The translations under genes and the position numbers were made by a program. This document shows positions 50,551 through 62,352 of a stretch of 64,000 bases of DNA, in pieces. Numbering within the stretch: position 1 is the stretch's first letter; each line of letters begins with the position of its first letter. The stretch spans positions 1,226,035 through 1,290,034 of the forward strand of contig NZ_BDBD01000011.1 of assembly GCF_001612805.1 (NCBI RefSeq). Direction: 5' to 3'. The notes beneath the pieces were generated by a model that had not been told where the DNA came from, searched no databases, and saw nothing but the letters and a program-made list of their open reading frames with translations. The stretch comes from Nocardia coubleae NBRC 108252 (GTDB lineage Bacteria; Actinomycetota; Actinomycetes; Mycobacteriales; Mycobacteriaceae).

Positions 50551-51524
50551 CCGTAATCCTCCTCGAAGGTCAAGGCCGCCGCCTCGGCGTCGGGGTCGAG
50601 TTCGCCGAGCCAGCTCACGGCCAGCGGGCCGAGCGGGTCGGGCTGGTCGAAGGCGATGGTCTTGCCGCGATACAACTCGAGCAACGCCAGGAACCGGGCC
50701 ACGATTTCCACCGGAACAGTGCAATCGGACACCAGCTCGGCGAAGGTCGTCCACCCGCCGGCCCCGCGTTCCTTGAGCCGGGCCAGCACCAGCTCGGCCT
50801 GTTCGGCCACCGAGATGGTGTGCATGTGCAGATGTCCGAGCCCGACCTCGGGAACCGGTCGCGGCCGGAACGCGGCGGCCGCGATCTGGGCGAACGCGGC
50901 GACGTCCACCCCGAGGGTCACTTCGGGGAGCAGCCCGGCGAACTGGTCTTCCAGCGCCACCGACCTGGGATACCGGCGCAGCGCGGCGGCTTCCAGCTCG
51001 GCGAGCAACTCGGCGACCTGTTTGAACGCGCGGTACTGCAGCAGCCGGGCGAACAGCAGGTCGCGTGCCTCGAGCAGTTCGAGGTCCTCGGCGTCGGTCA
51101 TCTCCCCCGACGGCAGCAGCCGCGCGGCTTTCAGGTCGAGCAGAGTCGCGGCGACGACGAGGAATTCGGTGGTCTGATCGAGGATCTTGTCCGCGCGCAG
51201 CTTGGTGTTCTCGGCCAGCTCGGCGGTCAATGCCTTGGTGTAGGCGATGAATTCGTCGGTGACCTTGTGCAGCGCCACCTCGGTGACGTCGAGTTTGCGG
51301 GAACTGATCAGCGTCAGCAGCAGATCGAACGGCCCCTCGAAGTTGGTGAGCCGCAGATGGAATACAGAGTTGTCGGCGGCTGGCGCCGCGGATTCTCGGC
51401 CCTGAGGCCTCGATTCTTCCCTCCCTGCGGGCACTCCTTCGTCGCACCCTCCGGTCAGTCCAGAATCGAGGCGGCCGAGAATCTTTCCAGTCTTGCCTTG
51501 CACCGCAGGTTGTGCCTCGATCAC
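50547..51524 (-). CDS. scpA: Segregation and condensation protein A, with palindrome-encoded N-terminal extension
   Basis: Kleisin subunit that bridges SMC heads. 325 aa: conserved from FHLRLTNFEGPFDLLLTLISSRKLDVTEVALHKVTDEFIAY through the C-terminal winged helix (FAELVSDCTVPVEIVARFLALLELYRGKTIAF). Residues about 14-49 before the conserved part are encoded by a long interrupted inverted repeat and have no counterpart in the core family. GTG 51524 overlaps the parA stop (GTGA). Confidence 0.95.
   Translation of the reverse strand: MIEAQPAVQGKTGKILGRLDSGLTGGCDEGVPAGREESRPQGRESAAPAADNSVFHLRLTNFEGPFDLLLTLISSRKLDVTEVALHKVTDEFIAYTKALTAELAENTKLRADKILDQTTEFLVVAATLLDLKAARLLPSGEMTDAEDLELLEARDLLFARLLQYRAFKQVAELLAELEAAALRRYPRSVALEDQFAGLLPEVTLGVDVAAFAQIAAAAFRPRPVPEVGLGHLHMHTISVAEQAELVLARLKERGAGGWTTFAELVSDCTVPVEIVARFLALLELYRGKTIAFDQPDPLGPLAVSWLGELDPDAEAAALTFEEDYG
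51391..51483. repeat. Interrupted palindromic element inside the scpA N-terminus
   Basis: Left arm: GATTCTCGGCC (51391-51401) plus GCCTCGATTCT (51407-51417). Right arm: AGAATCGAGGC (51462-51472) plus GGCCGAGAATC (51473-51483). Both blocks are exact reverse complements; the left arm has five extra bases between blocks, and 44 bp separate the arms. It resembles a small mobile palindrome (REP/MITE-like) that inserted in frame. Confidence 0.7.
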
Positions 51525-52414
51525 CGGCCCGACCGGTGGATGACCTCGCGTGCCATCGCCCGATACGCTTCCGCGCCCGCCGATTTCGGCGCCCAGGTGG
51601 TGATCGGCTCACCGGCGACGCTGGCGTCGGGGAACCGCACGGTGCGCGAGATGGCGGTGTCGTAGACGAGGTCGCCGAACACCTCGACCACTCGCGACAT
51701 CACCTGACGCGAATGCAGCAGTCGGGCATCGAACATGGTGACCACGATGCCGTACAGGCTCAGCCTGGGGTTGAGACGGTCGCGCACCTTCTCCACGGTG
51801 TCGTTGAGCAGGGCGAGCCCGCGCAGCGAGAAATACTCGCATTCCATCGGGATGATGACTCCGTCGGAGCAGGCGAGCGCGTTGACGGTGAGCAGTCCGA
51901 GCGAGGGCTGGCAGTCGATGAGGATGTAGTCGTAGCGATCACGCACTCCGGCCAATGCCCGGCCGAGGGACTGTTCGCGGCCCACCTCGTTGACCAGCTG
52001 GATCTCGGCGGCCGAGAGGTCGATGTTGCTGGGTAGCAGGTCCATGCCGTCGACCTTGGTGGTCTGCAGCACGTCGTCGACCGATGCCTTGCCGCCGATC
52101 AGCAGGTTGTGCACGGTGAGGTCGAGATCGTGATGGGCAACCCCGAGACCGGCCGACAGCGCGCCCTGCGGGTCGAGGTCGACCAGCAGTACGCGGCGCC
52201 CGTATTCGGCCAGTGCCGCACCGAGATTGATGGTCGAGGTGGTCTTGCCGACCCCGCCCTTCTGATTGCACATGGCCACGACGAGCGCGTCGCCGTGCTG
52301 CTTGACCTGCGGTGGTTCGGGTACCAGGCGCAGCGGGCGGCCCGTCGGGCCGATCTCGACGGCCTCGGTGACCTGTTCCGGCCCACCGTCCCACGGTGTT
52401 TCCGCTGTCGTCAC
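51521..52414 (-). CDS. parA: ParA/Soj-family ATPase
   Basis: Walker-type chromosome-partitioning ATPase, 297 aa. Deviant Walker A VVAMCNQKGGVGKTTSTINLGAALA, switch I VDLDPQGALSAGLG, Walker B YDYILIDCQPSLGLLTVNAL. GTG 52414 has AAGGAG nine bases upstream; the frame is open to 52486 without a better start. This is the second ParA-like protein that neighbours scpA in actinobacteria (Rv1708), not the ori-linked parAB. First gene of the parA-scpA-scpB-rluB-cmk-der operon. Confidence 0.94.
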   Translation of the reverse strand: MTTAETPWDGGPEQVTEAVEIGPTGRPLRLVPEPPQVKQHGDALVVAMCNQKGGVGKTTSTINLGAALAEYGRRVLLVDLDPQGALSAGLGVAHHDLDLTVHNLLIGGKASVDDVLQTTKVDGMDLLPSNIDLSAAEIQLVNEVGREQSLGRALAGVRDRYDYILIDCQPSLGLLTVNALACSDGVIIPMECEYFSLRGLALLNDTVEKVRDRLNPRLSLYGIVVTMFDARLLHSRQVMSRVVEVFGDLVYDTAISRTVRFPDASVAGEPITTWAPKSAGAEAYRAMAREVIHRSGR

Positions 52415-52605
52415 GATCCGCTGCTCCTTATACGTTTCCTTGCCGGTAACCCCTGTCGAGGGTAGCGAGGCCGGTTCGCCACCCACCTCACTTTCGTACG
52501 GTCCAGCTCCGGGTAGACGCTACCGCTCGCACCGCTCGGGTACGGCATGGCAACGCCGGGCGTGTTCGCACGATACCCGCTTCACCCGAAGTGAGGAGGT
52601 CACCC

Positions 52606-53544
52606 TCAGCGGGCGCGCGGGTGGGCCGTCGCCCACACTTCACGCAGGGTGCTCACCGTGACGAGGGTGTAGATCTGGGTGGTCGTCACCGAGGCGTGCC
52701 CGAGTAGTTCCTGCACCACGCGCACGTCGGCGCCGCCGTCGAGCAGGTGGGTGGCGAAGGAGTGGCGCAGTGTGTGCGGCGACACCGTCGCACCGATGCC
52801 CGCGCGTTCGGCGGCGGTCTGCAACACCTGCCAGGCGCTCTGCCGTGACAGCCTGCCGCCCCGGTTGTTGAGGAAAAGGGCGCCGCCGCTTCCCTTTCCG
52901 TTCGCGGCGAGCGAGGGCCTGCCGCGCACGAGGTAGGCGTCGACGGCGGCGAGCGCGGGCCTGCCGATGGGGACGAGGCGCTGTTTGCCACCTTTACCGC
53001 GCAACACGACGCACCGCTGTTCGCTGTCTATGTCGTCGACGTCGAGGCCGACCATCTCCGAGATGCGCGCGCCGGTGGAGTACAGCAGTTCCAGCAATGC
53101 CCGGTCCCGCAGGCCGCGCGGTCCGCCGTCGTCGGCTCCGCCCTCGCCGCCCGCGGCTTCGAGCACGCGCAGAACCTGGTCGTACGGAAGGGCTTTGGGC
53201 AACCTCCGACCCGGCGCGGGCGGTTTGACCGCGTGCGCCACATCGGTGTCGGTGATTCCCTCGGCCGCCGCGAACCGGTGCAACCCGCGCACCGCGATCA
53301 ACGCCCTGGCCACGGACCCGGCGGCCAGCGGCGGATGATCCTCGCCGCCCGCCCGCAGCGCCATCGTGAATTCGGCTACGTCACCCTGCGATACGTCCCG
53401 CAGCGAGTCCACCCCACGTGTCGTCAGAAACGCCTGGTAACGGGACAGATCACGACGATAGGCACCGAGGGTGTTGCGCGCGGCGCCGCGCTCGACCGCC
53501 AGATGGTCGAGGTAGGCATCGATCTCCCGCGCCAGCACACTCAT
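52606..53544 (-). CDS. xerD: Site-specific tyrosine recombinase XerD
   Basis: Resolves chromosome dimers at dif with XerC. 312 aa: SAM-like core-binding N-terminal domain ([29 protein letters not shown]) and catalytic domain with Arg in TGARISEM, Lys in [37 protein letters not shown] (Tyr nucleophile). The end [19 protein letters not shown] is typical of actinobacterial XerD. A linker insertion [14 protein letters not shown] is local. Confidence 0.96.
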   Translation of the reverse strand: MSVLAREIDAYLDHLAVERGAARNTLGAYRRDLSRYQAFLTTRGVDSLRDVSQGDVAEFTMALRAGGEDHPPLAAGSVARALIAVRGLHRFAAAEGITDTDVAHAVKPPAPGRRLPKALPYDQVLRVLEAAGGEGGADDGGPRGLRDRALLELLYSTGARISEMVGLDVDDIDSEQRCVVLRGKGGKQRLVPIGRPALAAVDAYLVRGRPSLAANGKGSGGALFLNNRGGRLSRQSAWQVLQTAAERAGIGATVSPHTLRHSFATHLLDGGADVRVVQELLGHASVTTTQIYTLVTVSTLREVWATAHPRAR

Positions 53545-53568
53545 CCGCGACCGCGACGCCGTGTCACG

Positions 53569-54222
53569 TCACGACCGGGCGTCGGTTCGCGCCTCGGCCG
53601 CTTTGCGCCGCAGGAAGGCCGTCGGCTGACCCGGCCACGGAGCGTCGGCCGGGCGCAACGCCAACCCGTTCGCCCGAGCCGAGGCATAGGCGAGGACACC
53701 GGCCACCGCGGTGGCGTTCACGATCTCTCCCGACAGCGCCGCTCGCACCGCCTCGTCGAGCGGCATGCGCACCAATTCCAGATCGGCTTCCTCGTGCTCG
53801 GGATCCGGACGATGAGTCTCGGTGAGCCCGGTCGCGAAGAACACCCGCAGCGCCTCGTCGGTGAACCCCGGCGACAACGCCACATCCACCAGCACCGACC
53901 ACTCGGCGGCGGCCAGGCCCGTCTCCTCTGCCAGCTCACGCTTGGCCGCGGTGAGCGGGTCCTCGCCGTCGATATCGAGCAGCCCGGCGGGCAGTTCAAG
54001 CAGCCGGGTGCGGATGGGATGGCGGTACTGGCGGATAAGCACCACCCGTCCCTCGTCGTCGAGCGCGAGGACCGCCACCGCACCGTGATGCTCGATGACC
54101 TCACGCTCGGCGATCCGCCCGTCGGGCATCGCGACCTGGTCTTGGCGCAAGGCCACGATCGCGCCGCTGTAGAGCACCCGGCTCGATACCGTCTCGAAGT
54201 CGTGCTTACCGGGTTCGCTCAT
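53569..54222 (-). CDS. NUDIX hydrolase, ADP-ribose pyrophosphatase type
   Basis: 217 aa. The Nudix box is GEDPLTAAKRELAEETGLAAAEW, with catalytic Glu residues in REL-EET. Upstream KHDFETVSSRVLYSGAIVALRQDQVAMPDG and RQYRHPIRTRLLELPAGLLD are characteristic of ADP-ribose pyrophosphatases (Rv1700 in the syntenic mycobacterial region). It hydrolyses ADP-ribose to AMP and ribose 5-phosphate. The C-terminal tail is Ala/Arg-rich. Confidence 0.93.
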   Translation of the reverse strand: MSEPGKHDFETVSSRVLYSGAIVALRQDQVAMPDGRIAEREVIEHHGAVAVLALDDEGRVVLIRQYRHPIRTRLLELPAGLLDIDGEDPLTAAKRELAEETGLAAAEWSVLVDVALSPGFTDEALRVFFATGLTETHRPDPEHEEADLELVRMPLDEAVRAALSGEIVNATAVAGVLAYASARANGLALRPADAPWPGQPTAFLRRKAAEARTDARS

Positions 54223-54240
54223 CGCCGCCTTGCCACCGAT

Positions 54241-55992
<1,752 letters not shown>

Positions 55993-56154
55993 TCAAGCGC
56001 AACCGAGGTGGGTTGACTGTCGCGTCGGCCGCTTGCGGTTGGGTGGGGAGGACTTAGCCCGTACCCGGTGAGTTACCCATGTGCTTGCCAGATCAGCGGT
56101 TTTGTTGGGATCGCTGGCGCGGGATCTCGCCTTTTGTGGTGGTGAGAGTCTCAG

Positions 56155-57096
56155 TCAGCGGGGCATGGCTACGAGGGTCAGGGAGGTTGCTGACGGGCCT
56201 GTTCCGTAACGTCCGGCTACGCCGTTGAGTTGTTCGGGGAGGGCGAGGGCTGTTGTTACGCGGCCTGTTTCGCGGTCGATGTTGTCGACGGTGGTGACGG
56301 TGGTGGCGAGGGGGGCTTGGGCGCGGACGTGGGCGATGGGGGCGTTGCCTTCGGCGGCGCCGGGGCGGCCTGCCAGGACGGTGGCGGCGGTGCGGGCGCG
56401 GAGGGCGCCGGTGAAGCGGGCGATGGTCGCGCCCTGGCCGGAATCGTCGGCGATGCCGTCGCCGGTGACGACAACGGCCATCTGGGCGGGGTCGGTCGGC
56501 GTGTCGCCGTAGGCGAGGAAGCCGCCGCCGCGCAGGGTTTCCAGGAGCAAGGCCTGTTCTTGGGGTGTGGCGCGTGAATTGTTGGTCGCGGGGTCGGTGA
56601 ACAGGGTCAGGCCGAGCAGGTCGCCCGCCATGCTGCCCTGGTCGACGGCGCCGGTGCGCAGCTGCGCGCCCGCGGGGACGACATTGGTCAGCGCCGATCG
56701 CAGGCGATCACCCTCACCGCTGTCGACGAAAGCATCGGTGAGTGCGATCCGGCCGGTCACCGAGGCGCCCGCCGTTTCGAGCGCCTTGCGCACGCCGTCG
56801 ACATCGGCGGGATCGGCGTCGGGAGTGGTGAACACCAGCACGCGCCGGTCGGCCAATGTGCCTGCCAGAATACGGCCCGACGCGCCGGCGATGAATCCGT
56901 CCGTCGCATCCAGACGACTGGTGAGCTGGGCGTTCTCGGCACTCAATGCCTCGACCTGGCTGCCGAGATCGTCCTTGTCCGCACGCAGACCCGACAGCAG
57001 ATCGGCGGCCACCGTCTGCGAACCGAGAACCACGCCGATAGCGAGAGCCAGGAAGATCGCCGCGATCGAAATGGCGTGCTGACGCAGCGAGATCAC
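56155..57096 (-). CDS. mctB: Copper transport outer-membrane-type protein MctB
   Basis: 313 aa, homologue of M. tuberculosis MctB (Rv1698), which limits intracellular copper. N-terminal membrane helix ISIAAIFLALAIGVVLGSQTVAADLL, then a coiled coil (LRADKDDLGSQVEALSAENAQLTSRLDAT) and a C-terminal alpha/beta domain. GTG 57096 overlaps the steA stop by GTGA, as in mycobacteria where both belong to one unit. Confidence 0.92.
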   Translation of the reverse strand: MISLRQHAISIAAIFLALAIGVVLGSQTVAADLLSGLRADKDDLGSQVEALSAENAQLTSRLDATDGFIAGASGRILAGTLADRRVLVFTTPDADPADVDGVRKALETAGASVTGRIALTDAFVDSGEGDRLRSALTNVVPAGAQLRTGAVDQGSMAGDLLGLTLFTDPATNNSRATPQEQALLLETLRGGGFLAYGDTPTDPAQMAVVVTGDGIADDSGQGATIARFTGALRARTAATVLAGRPGAAEGNAPIAHVRAQAPLATTVTTVDNIDRETGRVTTALALPEQLNGVAGRYGTGPSATSLTLVAMPR

Positions 57097-58292
57097 AGCT
57101 GGCCCCGCACCCACTCGACGAGCCGGTCCCAATACCCGGCGGCCACATCGAACACCTCGGACCCGCTCTGCGAAGCCAGAATCACCACGACCACCGCCAC
57201 CAGCGCGGCCAGCACCACGAACGCCAGCGCCGCGCCGGTCGACCGGTGCCGGTACAACGTCGACACCGCATTCGCGTCCACCAGCTTCGCGCCGACCTTC
57301 AGCCGGGTCAGGAACGTCGCCGGATTGCTGTCGCGGCGGCCACGATCGAAGAAGTCCTCCAGCGACGCGTGCGCACCGGCCAGCACGATCAGCGACGCGC
57401 CGTGGTGATCGGCGAGCATCAACGCCAGATCGGTCGGCGACCCCGACGAGGGGAACGTCGTCGCGCCGATACCGAGGTCCTGGATGCGTTCCAGCCCACG
57501 GGCGTGGCCGTCGGTGTCGGCGGGCAGGATCATCTCCGCGCCGGAACGCAAGGTGGGCGTGCTGATCTCGTCCGGATCGCCGACGATCAGATCCGGCTTG
57601 TACTTGAGCTTGCGCAACGTATCCGCACCGCGGCCCACCCCGATCAGGATCGGCGCGTACTCCTTGATGAACGGCTTGAGCCGCTGCAACTCCTCGAGAT
57701 GCCCCGGCCCGTCCGCGATCACGACCACATGCCGGTTGCGCAGATCCAGTTCGATATCGGGCACGCCGATACCGTCGATCAGCAGCGCGCTCTCGGTGCG
57801 CACGAACTCGGTGGTGTTGCCCGCGAAGGCGTCGAGGTGATCGGCCAGCCCGTTGCGGGCCTCGATCATCCGGTCGGCGATCGTCGACTCGTCGAACTCG
57901 ATGCCCTCGACCAGGACCTCGGGTTCCTTCTTGGTCAGCTTGTCGGCATAGACCACACCGGCATCGATGCGGATCTTCGCACCGTCTTTGATCTTGCCGA
58001 AGGCATCCGAGGAGACCGCGTCCATGAGCACGATCCCGTTGGCGACCAGCACCTCCGGACCGAGGTTCGGATAGCGACCCGAAATCGACGGCGACGTGTT
58101 GATCACCGCCACGACGCCCGCCTCGACCAGCCGGTCGGCGGTATGGCGATCCAGATCGGTCTCGTCCAGGACCGCGACATCCCCCGCACCGACCCGGCCG
58201 AGCAGTCGCCGGGTATTGCGATCCACCCGCGCGATCCCGGCGACACCGGGCAGCGTTTCGGTGTTCCGTGACAACAACGCCGGCATCTTCAT
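57093..58292 (-). CDS. steA: SteA, putative cytokinetic-ring protein
   Basis: 399 aa, Rv1697-like. N-terminal soluble domain with thiamine-pyrophosphokinase-like elements (HVVVIADGPGHLEELQRLKPFIKEYAPILIGVGRGADTLRKLKYKPDLIVGDPDEI), one C-terminal membrane helix (ALAFVVLAALVAVVVVILASQ) and a short outer tail. In Corynebacterium SteA forms a complex with SteB (the MctB-like partner) in cell separation. Gene order steA-mctB supports this. Confidence 0.92.
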   Translation of the reverse strand: MKMPALLSRNTETLPGVAGIARVDRNTRRLLGRVGAGDVAVLDETDLDRHTADRLVEAGVVAVINTSPSISGRYPNLGPEVLVANGIVLMDAVSSDAFGKIKDGAKIRIDAGVVYADKLTKKEPEVLVEGIEFDESTIADRMIEARNGLADHLDAFAGNTTEFVRTESALLIDGIGVPDIELDLRNRHVVVIADGPGHLEELQRLKPFIKEYAPILIGVGRGADTLRKLKYKPDLIVGDPDEISTPTLRSGAEMILPADTDGHARGLERIQDLGIGATTFPSSGSPTDLALMLADHHGASLIVLAGAHASLEDFFDRGRRDSNPATFLTRLKVGAKLVDANAVSTLYRHRSTGAALAFVVLAALVAVVVVILASQSGSEVFDVAAGYWDRLVEWVRGQL

Positions 58293-58406
58293 GAGCCCGA
58301 TGATGAAGCCAAACCCTCAACCTTTGGTGGAGGCGCGCCGAGTCACCGACCGCCCCGATACCCGTATGCTCCCTGTCACAGATACTTCGATCAGGAGCAG
58401 AAAACA

Positions 58407-58826
58407 ATGCCGAGCAGCACTGTCGAGACGGTTCTCGACGCCCCACGCGACATCGTCTACCGCCTCTTCAGTGAGCGGGAGAGCGTGAGCCCCCACCTGC
58501 CTATCCAGGTCAAGCTCGTGAAGCAGGGCGACGCCGTCACCGGTATCGGCGCCCAGCACCTGCTCGGCTTCGGCAAGCTCGGCGTCACCGAGGAGATCAC
58601 CGCGCTGGTCCCCGGCGAGCGCATGGAGTACAAGATCGTCAAGGGTGCGCCGGTCAAGCGCCACGTCGGCATCATCACCTTCGCCGACACCGCCGAGGGC
58701 GGCACCCGAGTGGTCTACACCATGGAATCCGAGCCGTCGCTGCCCGTTCCGGCCAAGGCCATGGAGTTCGGCCTGCGCCAGCTGACCAACCAGCTCATCG
58801 GCGGCATTCGCAAGGCGCTGCGCTGA
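58407..58826 (+). CDS. SRPBCC family protein inserted in the housekeeping block
   Basis: 139 aa START-like protein: STVETVLDAPRDIVYRLFSERESVSPHLPIQVKLVKQGDA, then TEEITALVPGERMEYKIVKGAPVKRHVGIITFADTAEGGTRVVYTMES and C-terminal helix LRQLTNQLIGGIRKAL. The sequence is typical of the lipid-binding polyketide-cyclase-like group. AGGAG precedes the ATG by nine bases. It is the only plus-strand gene in the 46-63.5 kb block, divergent from steA and abutting recN (stop TGA directly followed by the recN stop). Confidence 0.9.
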   Translation: MPSSTVETVLDAPRDIVYRLFSERESVSPHLPIQVKLVKQGDAVTGIGAQHLLGFGKLGVTEEITALVPGERMEYKIVKGAPVKRHVGIITFADTAEGGTRVVYTMESEPSLPVPAKAMEFGLRQLTNQLIGGIRKALR

Positions 58827-58852
58827 TCAGAGCGAGACGCTTCGCTCTGATC
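58825..58852. terminator. Bidirectional terminator embedded in the recN 3' end
   Basis: GATCAGAGCGA (58825-58835) pairs with TCGCTCTGATC (58842-58852) around a 6-nt loop. It overlaps the SRPBCC stop codon and encodes the last residues of RecN. Confidence 0.75.
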
Positions 58853-60599
58853 GAGCGGTCTCCAGCAGTTCCTCCGCGTGTGCCCGGCCGGTCTCGGTGT
58901 CGTCGAGGCCGGCCAGCATGCGCGCCAGTTCCACCACGCGTTCCTCGTCGGTGAGCGTGCGGACTCCGCTGTCCACCTTGCCTTTTCCGTCGTCGGACTT
59001 GTTCACCACCAGGTGGGTGTCGGCGAAGGCCGCCACCTGCGGTAGGTGGGTCACGACGATCACCTGATGGGTTCGGGCCAGGCGGGCGAGGCGTTTGCCG
59101 ATCTCCACCGCGGCCCGACCACCGACGCCCGCGTCGACCTCGTCGAACACCATGGTCGCACCGTGGTCCGAGCCGGCCAGCACTACTTCCAGCGCGAGCA
59201 TCACGCGCGAGAGCTCACCACCGGACGCGCTCTTGCTCAGCGGTAACGACTGCGCGCCCGAGTGCGCCGACAGCCGGAATTCCACCTCGTCGACGCCGTT
59301 GGATCCCGCGTGCAGGGTCGTCCCGTCGACGTCGAGCGGCGCGGAGTCCTGGGCACTGGCCCGCAGCGGCCGGACCTGAACTTCCAAGCGCGCCTTGCCC
59401 ATTGCCAGCCCACCGAGTTCGGTGCTCACCGCGGCGGCCAGTTTGGACGCGGCCTTCGTGCGGGCGGCGCTGAGTTTGCGTGCGGCCTCGCGCACCTTGC
59501 CCGCGGCGGTCTCGACCTCGGCGGCCAGTTTGGCCAGCGCGTCCTCGGACACGTCGAGGGAGTCGAGGCGGGCGCGGGATTCGTCGGCCCACGCGATCAC
59601 GCCGTCGATGTCGGGGGCGTATTTGCGGGTGAGTGATTTCAGTTCGGCCTGGCGGTTGAGCATCGTGTCCAGGGCGCTGGGGTCCGACGGCAGTTCGGAC
59701 AGGTAGCCGCTGAGTTCGGTCGTCACATCCACGACCACCGCGATCGCCTCACCGAGGCGCGGAGCGAGTGCGGTCAGGGCGGGGTCGTCGGCCGAGTCGA
59801 GGCGGGCACGCGCCCCACCGAGCAGGTCGAGCACCCCGCCGCCGTCGGCGCTGGAATCGGCGGCCCCGGACAGCGCCTCGTGTGCGCCTGCAGCGGCCTC
59901 ACGCAGTGAGTCGAGGTCGCTGAGCCTGCGGATCTCGGCGACCAACCGGGTGTCCTCACCGGGTTCGGGTGCGATGCCGTCGATTTCGGCGAGCGAATGC
60001 TTGAGCCGGTCGGCTTCCAGGGCGAGTTCGCGGCTGCGGGCGGTGCGTTCGAGGAGTTCGGTGCGCGCGTCGAGCCAGGTGCGGCGGTGCACCTGGTACT
60101 TGCGCAGCAACGACGCCACGCCGTCGCCCGCGAACTGGTCGAGCGCGGCGAGTTGCTGTTCGGGACGCTGCAGGCGCAGCTGATCGTTCTGTCCGTGCAC
60201 GGTCAGCAGACGGGAGGTGAACTCGCCGAGCACCGCCGCGGGCACGCCGCGACCACCCAGGTGGGCTCGTGAACGCCCGTCGCTGTTGACGGTGCGCACG
60301 GCGATCACGCTGCCGTCCTCGTCGGCCTCGGCGCCGGCCGATTCCAGTACCTCGCCGATCGCGGCACGGGCCGCGTCGTTCACGTCGTCGACGACGAAAC
60401 GGCCTTCGACCACCGCTTTCGACGCGCCGACCCGTACCCGGCCCGCGTCCGCGCGGGCGCCGCTGAGCAGGTGCAGGCTGGTGACGACCATCGTCTTACC
60501 GGCACCGGTCTCGCCGGTGAGCACAGTCAGACCTTCGTGGAATTGCGCGGTGGCCGTCGAGATGACGCCGAGTCCGTCAATCCTGATCTCGGTCAGCAT
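58827..60599 (-). CDS. recN: DNA repair protein RecN
   Basis: SMC-like ATPase for double-strand-break repair, 590 aa. N-terminal Walker [21 protein letters not shown]; a central helical coiled-coil part; C-terminal signature [18 protein letters not shown] and Walker [16 protein letters not shown] 60599 overlaps the 3' end of nadK by 23 bp. No clear LexA box was found near it, so it may be read from the upstream tlyA-nadK promoter. Confidence 0.96.
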   Translation of the reverse strand: MLTEIRIDGLGVISTATAQFHEGLTVLTGETGAGKTMVVTSLHLLSGARADAGRVRVGASKAVVEGRFVVDDVNDAARAAIGEVLESAGAEADEDGSVIAVRTVNSDGRSRAHLGGRGVPAAVLGEFTSRLLTVHGQNDQLRLQRPEQQLAALDQFAGDGVASLLRKYQVHRRTWLDARTELLERTARSRELALEADRLKHSLAEIDGIAPEPGEDTRLVAEIRRLSDLDSLREAAAGAHEALSGAADSSADGGGVLDLLGGARARLDSADDPALTALAPRLGEAIAVVVDVTTELSGYLSELPSDPSALDTMLNRQAELKSLTRKYAPDIDGVIAWADESRARLDSLDVSEDALAKLAAEVETAAGKVREAARKLSAARTKAASKLAAAVSTELGGLAMGKARLEVQVRPLRASAQDSAPLDVDGTTLHAGSNGVDEVEFRLSAHSGAQSLPLSKSASGGELSRVMLALEVVLAGSDHGATMVFDEVDAGVGGRAAVEIGKRLARLARTHQVIVVTHLPQVAAFADTHLVVNKSDDGKGKVDSGVRTLTDEERVVELARMLAGLDDTETGRAHAEELLETARSERSVSL

Positions 60600-61533
60600 C
60601 GGTGTCCTTCCCCGTTCGCTGTCTACCCCGCCAGCCCGTGACCGGCAGCTGGAACTTGCGCACCATCCGGTCGGCGAAGGGCGCGGAGTCCAGCCGCACC
60701 CACCGCACCGGTCGTTCGCCGCGCACCACCTCGGCACGGCCGCCGCGTGGCAAGGCGAGCGTGCGCCGCCCGTCCAGGAAGACGATCGCGTCGTGACCGG
60801 TCGCCACCGCTTCCACGGCGATCAACGATTCCGGGCTCGTCACCAGCGGCCGGGCGAACAGCGCGTGTGCGTTGCTGGGAATCACCAGCATGGCCTCGAG
60901 CTCCGGCCACACCACCGGACCACCCGCCGAGAAGGCGTACGCGGTCGAACCGGTGGGGGTGGCGATGAGAATCCCGTCGCAGCCGAAGGCCGAGACCGGG
61001 CGCCCATCCACTTCGAGCACCACCTCGAGCACGCCCATGCGCTGTGCGTTCTCGATGCTCGCCTCGTTCAGCGCCCAGCCGCGTTCGGTGACGACATCGT
61101 CCACCCGGACGGTGACATCGATGGTCAGCCGGTCCTCGACCCGGTAGTCGCGGTCGACCACCTGGGCGAGGGCTTCGTCGAGGTGTTCGGCCTCGGCCTC
61201 GGTGAGGAAACCGATGCGGCCCAGGTTGATGCCGAGCACCGGCACACCGGTCGGCCTGCCCAGTTCGGCGGCGCGCAGGAACGTTCCGTCGCCGCCGAGG
61301 GCGAGCACCATCTCGCAGCCTTTGGCCGCCGACGGGCTGTGCGGGACGACGCGCACCGGGTATCCCCCCGGCTCGTCCTCGAATCGGGTGCTGTCGGCCT
61401 CGTCGGCCAGCACGCGCAGGCAGATGCCCGCCGCGGCGAAGATCTTCGCCACCCGGTGCGCCGTTTCGATGATCTCCGCACGTCCCGGATGGGCGACGAG
61501 CAGAATTTCGCGGCCGCTCTCACGCGAACTCAC
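60577..61533 (-). CDS. nadK: NAD kinase
   Basis: Phosphorylates NAD to NADP. 318 aa: [20 protein letters not shown], the catalytic GGDGT motif in [27 protein letters not shown], and [34 protein letters not shown] 61533 overlaps the tlyA stop (GTGA). Order tlyA-nadK-recN is conserved across actinobacteria. Confidence 0.97.
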   Translation of the reverse strand: MSSRESGREILLVAHPGRAEIIETAHRVAKIFAAAGICLRVLADEADSTRFEDEPGGYPVRVVPHSPSAAKGCEMVLALGGDGTFLRAAELGRPTGVPVLGINLGRIGFLTEAEAEHLDEALAQVVDRDYRVEDRLTIDVTVRVDDVVTERGWALNEASIENAQRMGVLEVVLEVDGRPVSAFGCDGILIATPTGSTAYAFSAGGPVVWPELEAMLVIPSNAHALFARPLVTSPESLIAVEAVATGHDAIVFLDGRRTLALPRGGRAEVVRGERPVRWVRLDSAPFADRMVRKFQLPVTGWRGRQRTGKDTDADRDQD

Positions 61534-62351
61534 TGCGGCCCCTCCTCCACAGCCTGGGCGACCAGCGCCGCCACCTGTTCCGCGTCGTAGTCGAACGGTC
61601 CGACCTTGCGCAACCACAGAAAATATTCGACATTGCCCGACGGTCCCGGCAGTGGGCTGGCGACCACACCGAGGGTGCGCAGACCGAGCGCGCCCGCCGC
61701 CGCCGCGACCTCGCACACCACTTCGCTCCGCAGTGCCGGGTCACGCACCACGCCGCCGGAACCGACTCGTTCCTTACCGACCTCGAATTGCGGCTTCACC
61801 ATCGGCAGCAGATCGGCGCCGTCGCTCACGCAGGCCGCCAGCGCGGGCAGTACCAGTCCCAGCGAGATGAACGACAGATCGCCGACGACCAATTCGACTG
61901 TGCCGCCGATGGTTTCAGGCGTGATTCCGCGCACGTTGGTGCGGTCGAACACGCGCACGCGTTCGTCGTTCTGCAGACGCCAGATCAGCTGTCCGTAGCC
62001 GACGTCGACCGCGACGACCTCCCGCGCACCCTTGCTCAGCAGCACGTCGGTGAACCCGCCCGTCGAGGCGCCCGCGTCCAGGCACCGCTTACCGGCGACC
62101 TCGAGCCCCTGCGGCTCGAACGCCTCGAGGGCACCCAGCAGCTTGTGGGCGCCACGAGACGCCCACGACACCTCGTCGGGTTCCTCCCGCACGATCAACG
62201 GTGTGCCCGCCTCCACCGCGGTAGCCGGCTTCACCGCGACAGTCCCGGCGATCAAGACCCGGCCCGCGCCGATCAGTTCGACCGCGTGTTCCCGCGATCG
62301 GGCCAATCCGCGGCGAACCAGTTCGGCATCCACCCGCGCTCGTCTGGCCAC
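61530..62351 (-). CDS. tlyA: TlyA, 16S/23S rRNA 2'-O-methyltransferase
   Basis: 273 aa; methylates ribose of 16S C1409 and 23S C1920, which gives capreomycin sensitivity in mycobacteria. N-terminal S4 domain [31 protein letters not shown]; FtsJ-like methyltransferase domain with [16 protein letters not shown] (SAM) and the catalytic residues in GAHKLLGAL and [14 protein letters not shown] 62351 lies 1 bp after the stop of the small upstream gene. Confidence 0.96.
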   Translation of the reverse strand: MARRARVDAELVRRGLARSREHAVELIGAGRVLIAGTVAVKPATAVEAGTPLIVREEPDEVSWASRGAHKLLGALEAFEPQGLEVAGKRCLDAGASTGGFTDVLLSKGAREVVAVDVGYGQLIWRLQNDERVRVFDRTNVRGITPETIGGTVELVVGDLSFISLGLVLPALAACVSDGADLLPMVKPQFEVGKERVGSGGVVRDPALRSEVVCEVAAAAGALGLRTLGVVASPLPGPSGNVEYFLWLRKVGPFDYDAEQVAALVAQAVEEGPQ

Positions 62352-62352
62352 C

